Part shown: one piece after another, positions 1 to 5,417 of the stretch
Layout of the letters: every line of letters starts with the position of its first letter
Numbering within the stretch: position 1 is the stretch's first letter
The notes under the pieces: model-generated
Databases searched by the model: none
What the model was told of the DNA's origin: nothing
The model's input: the letters and a program-made list of their open reading frames with translations, nothing else
Translations under genes and position numbers: made by a program
NCBI RefSeq assembly: GCF_030515985.1
Contig: NZ_CP100376.1
Location: 1,549,785 to 1,555,201, forward strand
Origin: Corynebacterium accolens
Lineage (GTDB): Bacteria > Actinomycetota > Actinomycetes > Mycobacteriales > Mycobacteriaceae
DNA length: 5,417 bases
Reading direction: 5' to 3'

Positions 1-2
1 CC

Positions 3-1294
<1,292 letters not shown>

Positions 1295-1296
1295 TT

Positions 1297-2733
1297 ATGC
1301 AGGTACACAACACCGCCATTGAAGGCCTACGCATCATCGAGCTGGACGTGCACGGGGATAACCGTGGCTGGTTCAAGGAAAACTGGCAGCGCGAAAAGCT
1401 TGGCGAGGCCGCGCCAGAGTTGGCTTCGTTCCAGCCGGTGCAAAACAATATTTCTTTTAACCGCACTGGTGCCACGCGCGGGCTGCACGCCGAGCCCTGG
1501 GACAAGCTCGTCTCCGTCGCGCACGGCAAGATCTTTGGCGCCTGGTGCGATCTCCGCGAAGGATCGGAAACCTTTGGGGAAATCGTCACCCATGAAGTGG
1601 GTCCGGAGACCGCCATATTTGTACCGCGCGGGGTTGCCAATGGCTTTCAAGCGCTCGAGGAAACTTCCTACTCCTACCTGGTCAACGAGCACTGGTCCCC
1701 CGAGGCGCGCTATACCGGAATCAACCTCGGCGCCGTGGAGTGGCCCCTCGAACCGCGTGAGGTATCAGAAAAGGATAAGCACCTGCCTGCGCTTGCCGAC
1801 GTAGTCCCCATGCCTCCTCGCAAAATCCTCGTTACCGGTGCGAATGGCCAGCTCGGTAGGGCGCTGAAGCGGGTTCTTAAGAATGCCGAGTTCTGCACCC
1901 ATGCGGAGTTCGACATCACCAATCCCCCGCAGCGCCAGTGGAAGCAATACGAGGCCATCATCAACTGCGCCGCCTACAACGACGTCAATGGCGCTGAGGA
2001 CGATCGCGCCGCCGCCTGGGCCGTGAACGCCGACGCGCCGGCCAAGCTCGCCCGCATCGCTGCCGAAAACCAGCTGACCTTCGTGCACGTATCCAGCGAC
2101 TACATTTTCGATGGTTCTAAGGAGCTGCATACCGAAGACGAGATTCCCTCGCCCCTTTCCGCCTACGGGGCGTCGAAGGCCGCGGGCGAAACCGCCGCGC
2201 AGACCGCACCGCAGCATTATGTCGTGCGCACCTCGTGGGTATTTGGCGATGGCCCAAACTTCATCGCCACCATGCGCCGCTTCGCCGAAGCCGATAAAGA
2301 GCCGAAGGTCATTCATGACCAGCGCGGGCGACCCACCTTTGCCGAGGATCTGGCGAAGGGCATCGCGCATCTCCTGCACACCCAGCCCGAGTACGGAATC
2401 TATAATATTTCCAATTCTGGCGATACCGTCGGGCGCGATGAAATGGCGATGTCCGTATTCATCGGCTTGGGCCATGACCCATCAGAGGTCACGCCGGTAA
2501 GCACCGAACAGTATCGGGAAATCGCTGGCCCCGAAGCACCACGGCCCAAAGAATCAACGCTTGCCCTAGACAAAATCGAGGCCACGGGCTTTTCCCCGCA
2601 GAATTGGCGGGCCGCACTCGCCTTGTACCTCGCGCTGTACCCTAGTGAGCCCAGCGATACTGGCAATACCAGCGAGCCCAGCGCCGCAGAAACCGCCAAA
2701 ACCGCTGAGACCGCAGAGGCCAGCGAGGAGTAG
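1297..2733 (+). CDS. rmlCD: Fused dTDP-4-keto-6-deoxyglucose 3,5-epimerase / dTDP-4-keto-rhamnose reductase (RmlC-RmlD)
   Basis: This 478-residue fusion is expected to carry out the last two steps to dTDP-L-rhamnose. Residues 1 to about 170 are an RmlC-type cupin: DNRGWFKE (21-28), RGLH with the family catalytic His64, Lys70, [11 protein letters not shown] (84-94), VPRGVANGF (109-117), Tyr127 and EWPL. Residues 175 to about 448 are an RmlD-type NADPH reductase: Rossmann motif TGANGQLG (180-187), INCAAYNDV (222-230), [10 protein letters not shown] (264-273), YGASK with Tyr290/Lys294, RTSWVFG (311-317), [13 protein letters not shown] (341-353) and [11 protein letters not shown] (414-424). The last 30 residues are an acidic Ser/Thr/Ala/Glu-rich tail outside both domains. 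The cupin half is unusual. It is shorter between His64 and Lys70, has Asn where AHGF is usual, and lacks the Asp-Pro loop before the WP motif. AAGGA at 1284-1288 stands 8 nt before the ATG. Corynebacteria are known to have such fusions. The epimerase half may be divergent in activity. Confidence 0.93.
   Translation: MQVHNTAIEGLRIIELDVHGDNRGWFKENWQREKLGEAAPELASFQPVQNNISFNRTGATRGLHAEPWDKLVSVAHGKIFGAWCDLREGSETFGEIVTHEVGPETAIFVPRGVANGFQALEETSYSYLVNEHWSPEARYTGINLGAVEWPLEPREVSEKDKHLPALADVVPMPPRKILVTGANGQLGRALKRVLKNAEFCTHAEFDITNPPQRQWKQYEAIINCAAYNDVNGAEDDRAAAWAVNADAPAKLARIAAENQLTFVHVSSDYIFDGSKELHTEDEIPSPLSAYGASKAAGETAAQTAPQHYVVRTSWVFGDGPNFIATMRRFAEADKEPKVIHDQRGRPTFAEDLAKGIAHLLHTQPEYGIYNISNSGDTVGRDEMAMSVFIGLGHDPSEVTPVSTEQYREIAGPEAPRPKESTLALDKIEATGFSPQNWRAALALYLALYPSEPSDTGNTSEPSAAETAKTAETAEASEE
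2647..2683 (+). repeat. Short in-frame direct repeats in the rmlCD 3' end
   Basis: GAGCCCAGCG occurs at 2647-2656 and again at 2674-2683, 27 bases (9 codons) apart, each encoding Glu-Pro-Ser. It is followed to 2730 by repeated Thr-Ala-Glu/Lys codons (ACCGCCAAA, ACCGCTGAG, ACCGCAGAG). These build the low-complexity acidic tail beyond the reductase fold. Because units are multiples of three, replication slippage could change tail length without a frameshift. Confidence 0.55.
2725..2730 (+). promoter_or_regulatory. Ribosome binding site of rmlA embedded in the rmlCD tail
   Basis: GAGGAG is a good Shine-Dalgarno sequence 5 nt before the rmlA ATG at 2736. The same six bases are the final Glu-Glu codons of rmlCD, followed at once by its TAG stop. 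This placement supports the 2736 start and suggests translational coupling between the two genes. Confidence 0.75.
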
Positions 2734-2735
2734 CG

Positions 2736-3584
2736 ATGAAAGGAATAATCCTTGCCGGTGGATCCGGAACGCGGCTTTATCCCATCACTAAGGGCATCTC
2801 TAAGCAGCTCATGCCCATTTATGACAAGCCGATGATCTACTACCCGTTGACCACGCTCATCCAAGCGGGCATTCGGGAGATCCTCATCATCACCACCCCA
2901 GAGGACGCTGGGGCCTTTCAGAGGCTCTTCGGGGATGGATCCCAACTCGGGTTGATGATCGATTACGCCGTCCAGCCCCGCCCAGAAGGGTTGGCGCAGG
3001 CCTTTTTGATTGGGGAGGATTTCATTGGTGATGACGGCGTTGCGCTGGTCCTCGGCGATAATATCTTCCACGGCTTCGGCGGGGAGCTAAGCCAGTGCCG
3101 CAATCCAGAGGGCGGCATCATCTTCGCCTATGAGGTATCGGATCCGCAGCGCTACGGAGTCGTGGAATTCGACCGAGCTGGTCAAGCACTGAGCATCGAA
3201 GAAAAGCCGGAGGAACCGCGGTCTAATCACGCCGTCGTCGGGCTGTATTTCTACGATAATTCGGTTATCGATATCGCTAAGTCCATCACGCCTAGCGATC
3301 GCGGGGAGCTCGAGATCACCTCCATTAACGAGGCCTACCTGCGCCGCGGCGCGCTGAGCGTGCAGCGCCTCCACCGCGGCAGCGTGTGGTTGGATACCGG
3401 CACCGTCGATTCCATGAGCGAGGCCGCCGCCTACGTAGAGGTGATGCAAAAAAGGACGGGCATCGTCATCGGTTCCCCCGAAGTGGCAGCCTATGAAGCC
3501 GGATTCATCTCGCAGGCGGAGCTGGAAGCGCTAGCCCAGCCCCTCCTCAAATCCGGCTACGGGGAGTACTTGCGCGATTATTAG
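2736..3584 (+). CDS. rmlA: Glucose-1-phosphate thymidylyltransferase
   Basis: RmlA catalyses the first, committed step of dTDP-L-rhamnose synthesis: glucose-1-phosphate plus dTTP gives dTDP-glucose and pyrophosphate. The 282-residue length is close to the usual 286-292. The nucleotidyltransferase signature [11 protein letters not shown] (6-16) is intact and is followed by the conserved lysines of [11 protein letters not shown] (22-32). Further family motifs are [11 protein letters not shown] (80-90), LGDNIFHG (106-113) with metal-binding Asp108, IEEKP (154-158), GELEIT (190-195) and WLDTGT (218-223) with the second metal ligand Asp220. The start is fixed by the GAGGAG 5 nt upstream and by the family N-terminus MKGIILAGG. 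It is the last gene of the operon, 2 nt after rmlCD. Its TAG stop overlaps the stop of the convergent hydrolase gene. In this family the end product dTDP-rhamnose commonly inhibits the enzyme, which is known from homologues and not visible here. Confidence 0.96.
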   Translation: MKGIILAGGSGTRLYPITKGISKQLMPIYDKPMIYYPLTTLIQAGIREILIITTPEDAGAFQRLFGDGSQLGLMIDYAVQPRPEGLAQAFLIGEDFIGDDGVALVLGDNIFHGFGGELSQCRNPEGGIIFAYEVSDPQRYGVVEFDRAGQALSIEEKPEEPRSNHAVVGLYFYDNSVIDIAKSITPSDRGELEITSINEAYLRRGALSVQRLHRGSVWLDTGTVDSMSEAAAYVEVMQKRTGIVIGSPEVAAYEAGFISQAELEALAQPLLKSGYGEYLRDY

Positions 3585-3590
3585 TAGCCG
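3554..3590. terminator. Inverted repeat spanning the convergent stop codons, weak bidirectional terminator candidate
   Basis: CGGCTAC (3554-3560) and GTAGCCG (3584-3590) are exact reverse complements with a 23-nt loop that contains both stop codons. Each arm encodes the Gly-Tyr near the end of one protein, rmlA on the plus strand and the hydrolase on the minus strand. No T-run follows on either strand and the loop is long, so this is a weak candidate. There is no other room between the genes for a terminator. Confidence 0.22.
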
Positions 3591-4195
3591 CGCTCGATGT
3601 ACTCGTCGATACGCGCCGCTTCCGCGCCCACCGTCGTGGCATCGCCGTGTCCCGGCAAGACCTTCGTGTCATCCGGCAGGTTGAATACGACGTTGCGCAG
3701 GGATTCGATGATGACATCGAAGTCCGAGTACTTGCGCCCCGTCGCGCCAGGGCCGCCGTTGAACAGGGTATCGCCAGACAGCAGGGTGCCATCGACGTAG
3801 AGGACAACGCAGCCCGGCGAGTGGCCCGGTGTGTGGTAGACAGTGATCTTCTCACCGTTGATGTCGAACTGGCCGTTATCGGCTAGGTCGATGTAGTGGG
3901 CATCGCCATTCGCCTCTCGCCAGAGCATGTCATCGTCCGGATGCATGTAGACATCCGTGTCGAAGCGCTTCGCCGCCTCCGGCGCGAGCTCGCAGTGATC
4001 GTTGTGGCCGTGGGTCAAGATGATGCCCTCAACCTTGCGATCGCCCACCAGCTCTGCCACGGCATCGAGGTCGTGGGAAGGGTCGACGATGTAGACGCTG
4101 GAGGCATCGCCAAGCACGTAGACGTTATTGTCCACGTCCCATTCGCCGCCATCCAAGCGGAACTTGCCAGAAGTTACTGTGCTTTCAATCTGCAT
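3581..4195 (-). CDS. Metallo-beta-lactamase-fold hydrolase, probable mycothiol-thioester hydrolase partner of the dehydrogenase
   Basis: This 204-residue glyoxalase II-like hydrolase has all the metal-binding motifs of the superfamily: THGHNDH (61-67, supplying His62, His64, Asp66 and His67), TPGHSPG (122-128, His125), SGDTLF (140-145, Asp142) and PGHGD (182-186, His183). It therefore should bind two metal ions and be active. There is no signal peptide, so it is expected in the cytoplasm. Its ATG overlaps the stop of the dehydrogenase gene by one base (TAATG on the minus strand), implying coupled translation. A gene of this kind sits next to mycothiol-dependent formaldehyde dehydrogenase in other actinobacteria as well. 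From this I infer that it hydrolyses S-formylmycothiol or a similar mycothiol thioester. The substrate cannot be read from the sequence, and a general glyoxalase II-like role remains possible. Confidence 0.88.
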   Translation of the reverse strand: MQIESTVTSGKFRLDGGEWDVDNNVYVLGDASSVYIVDPSHDLDAVAELVGDRKVEGIILTHGHNDHCELAPEAAKRFDTDVYMHPDDDMLWREANGDAHYIDLADNGQFDINGEKITVYHTPGHSPGCVVLYVDGTLLSGDTLFNGGPGATGRKYSDFDVIIESLRNVVFNLPDDTKVLPGHGDATTVGAEAARIDEYIERGY

Positions 4196-5295
4196 TAAAA
4201 TTCCACCACCGAACGTAGTACCTTGCCGTCCTTCATAGTTTGGAAGGAAGACTCGACATCGTCAAGCGCGATGCGCTCAGAAACGAACTTATCCAGCGGG
4301 AAGTTGCCGGCCTTGTGCAGGGCAACGTATGCGGGGAAGTCGCGCTCCGGCAAGCAGTCGCCGTACCAAGCCGGCTTGATGGAACCGCCGCGGCCGTAGA
4401 GATCGATGGCCGGGATGTCCACGTGATCGGTCAGGTTAGGCACGCCCACCATCACCATGCGGCCGGCATGATCGCGGGAGTAGAAGGCCTGGCGCCACGT
4501 CGGCTGGATGCCCACCGCGTCGATGGAAACATCCGTGCCGAAGCCGCCGGTGAGATCGCGCACCGCATCGATGACCTCCTGCTCCGACATGCCCTTCGAG
4601 CAAATGGTGTCGGTGGCGCCGAACTCGCGCGCGGTCTCCAGCTTGGACTCGTCGATGTCTACGGCGATGATCTTCGCCGCGCCCGCCAGCTTCGCACCGG
4701 CAATCGCTGCCACGCCAACGCCGCCGCAGCCGAAGATGGCCACGGACTCGCCCAGCTGGATATCGCCGGTATTAACGGAAGCACCGAGGCCAGCCATGAT
4801 GCCGCAGCCCAGCAGGCCAGCAGCGGCAGGATCCATCTCATCAACCTTGGTGCACTGGCCCTCGTGGACCAGGGTCTTCTCCGCGAAGGAACCGATGCCC
4901 AGCGCAGGCGTGAGCTCGGTGCCGGCGTCCGGATCATCGTCTGCGAGTGTCATGCGAGCGGACGCGTTGTGGGTATTGAAGCAGTACTTGGGCTCACCCT
5001 TCTTGCAAGCGCGGCACTCGCCGCACACCGCGCGCCAGTTCAGGACGACGAAATCGCCCTCCTCCACGTGGGTGACCGCAGAACCTACGGTCTCCACCAC
5101 GCCTGCCGCCTCGTGGCCCAGCAGGAAGGGGAAGGCATCCTCGATGTCACCATCGCGGTAGGCCAAGTCGGTGTGGCATACACCGCAAGCCTGCACCCGC
5201 ACGATGACGTCATTGGGGCCGGGATCGGGAACGACGATATTTACGGTCTCAACTTCCGCACCCTTAGAGCGGGCAATAACAGCTTTTACAGTCAT
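4195..5295 (-). CDS. fadH: S-(hydroxymethyl)mycothiol dehydrogenase (mycothiol-dependent formaldehyde dehydrogenase), zinc- and NAD-dependent
   Basis: This class III-type medium-chain dehydrogenase should oxidise the formaldehyde-mycothiol adduct to S-formylmycothiol with NAD in the cytoplasm. With the start at 5295 it has 366 residues. Catalytic zinc ligands are Cys40 (GVCHTDL), His61 with Glu62 (LLGHEAAG) and Cys164 (LLGCG). The structural zinc site is Cys91, 94, 97 and 105. The NAD motif GCGGVG is at 189-194, and Asp213 follows the second strand. The stretches [40 protein letters not shown] and KVLRSVV match mycobacterial MscR, which sets it apart from ordinary alcohol dehydrogenases. The ATG at 5295 gives the family N-terminus ([13 protein letters not shown]). 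An in-frame ATG at 5361 would add 22 unlikely residues and overlap the upstream gene, and one at 5307 would add four. There is no clear Shine-Dalgarno at 5295, so leaderless translation is possible. The symbols mscR and adhE are used for homologues. Confidence 0.92.
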   Translation of the reverse strand: MTVKAVIARSKGAEVETVNIVVPDPGPNDVIVRVQACGVCHTDLAYRDGDIEDAFPFLLGHEAAGVVETVGSAVTHVEEGDFVVLNWRAVCGECRACKKGEPKYCFNTHNASARMTLADDDPDAGTELTPALGIGSFAEKTLVHEGQCTKVDEMDPAAAGLLGCGIMAGLGASVNTGDIQLGESVAIFGCGGVGVAAIAGAKLAGAAKIIAVDIDESKLETAREFGATDTICSKGMSEQEVIDAVRDLTGGFGTDVSIDAVGIQPTWRQAFYSRDHAGRMVMVGVPNLTDHVDIPAIDLYGRGGSIKPAWYGDCLPERDFPAYVALHKAGNFPLDKFVSERIALDDVESSFQTMKDGKVLRSVVEF

Positions 5296-5300
5296 GTCCA

Positions 5301-5347
5301 CAACCATACCTACATTTTCAATATGTCCGCGGTAATGAAAATGGTTG
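5301..5347. promoter_or_regulatory. Nested inverted repeats in the fadH upstream region, candidate operator
   Basis: CATTTTCA (5313-5320) and TGAAAATG (5336-5343) are perfect reverse complements. The symmetry continues inward with one mismatch and three more pairs, one a wobble, around a 7-base centre. An outer pair, CAACCAT (5301-5307) and ATGGTTG (5341-5347), is also perfect but has a different centre. Together they fill almost the whole 52-base gap and cover the -35 region of the proposed promoter. The stem is AT-rich and no T-run follows, which suggests a regulator-binding site rather than a terminator of the upstream gene. The regulator is unknown, and control by formaldehyde or thiol stress would be a guess. 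Confidence 0.4.
5303..5308 (-). promoter_or_regulatory. -10-like hexamer TATGGT of a possible leaderless fadH promoter
   Basis: Read on the minus strand, TATGGT (5308-5303) fits TANNNT and is followed by 7 bases (TGTGGAC) and then the ATG at 5295. Transcription could therefore start at or next to the start codon. The lack of a Shine-Dalgarno before that ATG agrees with a leaderless mRNA. No recognisable -35 lies at 16-18 bases (about 5325-5332, GC-rich), as is common in corynebacteria. Confidence 0.35.
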
Positions 5348-5416
5348 CTAGGAAGCCGCAATCACATTGGCCGCATGCTCGTGGCCACGCTGGTTCATAT
5401 GGATGGGCAGGTTACC
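5348..5416 (-). CDS. C-terminal end of an unidentified minus-strand protein (partial, start outside window)
   Basis: On the minus strand a frame is open from the window edge to a TAG at 5350-5348. It encodes 22 residues that begin [11 protein letters not shown] and finish [11 protein letters not shown]. Fifteen of 22 codons end in G or C, and the composition is ordinary for a soluble protein, which suggests a real C-terminus. I do not recognise the family from so short a piece. It would lie on the same strand as fadH, ending 52 nt before it, and the inverted repeats between them imply separate transcription or regulation. A plus-strand frame from ATG 5341 is also open to the edge, but it has no ribosome binding site and overlaps the operator-like repeat. 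Confidence 0.42.
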   Translation of the reverse strand, partial: GNLPIHMNQRGHEHAANVIAAS

Positions 5417-5417
5417 C

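Noticed and set aside
1765..2475. Minus-strand open frame of 236 codons opposite the reductase domain of rmlCD
   Set aside because: It mirrors the codon pattern of the plus-strand gene and is Gly/Val/Arg-rich with no domain motif. The plus-strand reading has every expected reductase motif.
2400..3071. Minus-strand open frame of 223 codons opposite the rmlCD end and rmlA
   Set aside because: It is antisense to the intact rmlA signature, and its repetitive Ala/Val/Ser stretch is the complement of the rmlCD tail repeats.
4508..5161. Plus-strand open frame of 217 codons opposite fadH
   Set aside because: It is a Ser/Pro/Ala-rich shadow of a complete zinc dehydrogenase with all metal ligands in place on the other strand.
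5312..5326. Separate AT-rich palindrome (ACAT ... ATGT) in the fadH leader
   Set aside because: Only 12 of 15 positions are symmetric, and it overlaps the stronger 8-bp and 7-bp inverted repeats, so it is not counted as an independent site.
5296..5361. FadH start at ATG 5361, or at 5307
   Set aside because: The 22 extra residues are absent from the mycobacterial homologue, the region contains the inverted repeats, and the long form overlaps the probable upstream gene. The 5307 start would leave only a GTAGGT abutting the ATG as a ribosome site.

Overview
The window looks like the chromosome of a Corynebacterium or a close mycolic-acid actinobacterium. The base composition is moderately GC-rich. 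The dTDP-rhamnose genes run in the order rmlB, fused rmlC-rmlD, rmlA. RmlB closely resembles the mycobacterial enzyme, including a C-terminus of the type EARYxExGQ. The minus-strand dehydrogenase is of the mycothiol-dependent formaldehyde dehydrogenase type, and mycothiol is an actinobacterial thiol. The species cannot be named from the sequence alone.

Layout. Bases 1-155 appear to hold the proline/serine-rich C-terminal tail of a gene that starts outside the window. Bases 156-289 are non-coding and hold a strong hairpin (190-216), a separated 9-bp perfect inverted repeat (227-266) and a -10-like hexamer (276-281) just before rmlB. Bases 290-3584 are a compact plus-strand operon, rmlB - rmlCD - rmlA, with only 2 nt between successive genes. 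Its last stop codon overlaps the stop codon of a convergent minus-strand operon (5295 down to 3581). That operon encodes a probable S-(hydroxymethyl)mycothiol dehydrogenase followed, with a 1-nt TAATG overlap, by a metallo-beta-lactamase-fold hydrolase. A 52-nt gap upstream of the dehydrogenase holds nested inverted repeats and a -10-like hexamer. It is followed by what looks like the last 22 codons of another minus-strand gene (5416-5348).

How the genes work together. RmlA makes dTDP-glucose from glucose-1-phosphate and dTTP. RmlB dehydrates it to dTDP-4-keto-6-deoxyglucose, and the RmlC-RmlD fusion is expected to epimerise and reduce this to dTDP-L-rhamnose. In Corynebacteriales that sugar is needed for the rhamnose residue linking arabinogalactan to peptidoglycan. 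The minus-strand pair would oxidise the formaldehyde-mycothiol adduct and probably handle the resulting formyl thioester. No biochemical link between the two operons is evident.

The most notable points are: the RmlC half of the fusion seems to lack the loop carrying the usual catalytic Asp; both operons have architecture compatible with leaderless transcription, with inverted repeats just upstream; and the operons meet tail to tail with overlapping stop codons. I saw no phage, transposon, CRISPR, tRNA or rRNA signal, and no evidence of a wholly new system.
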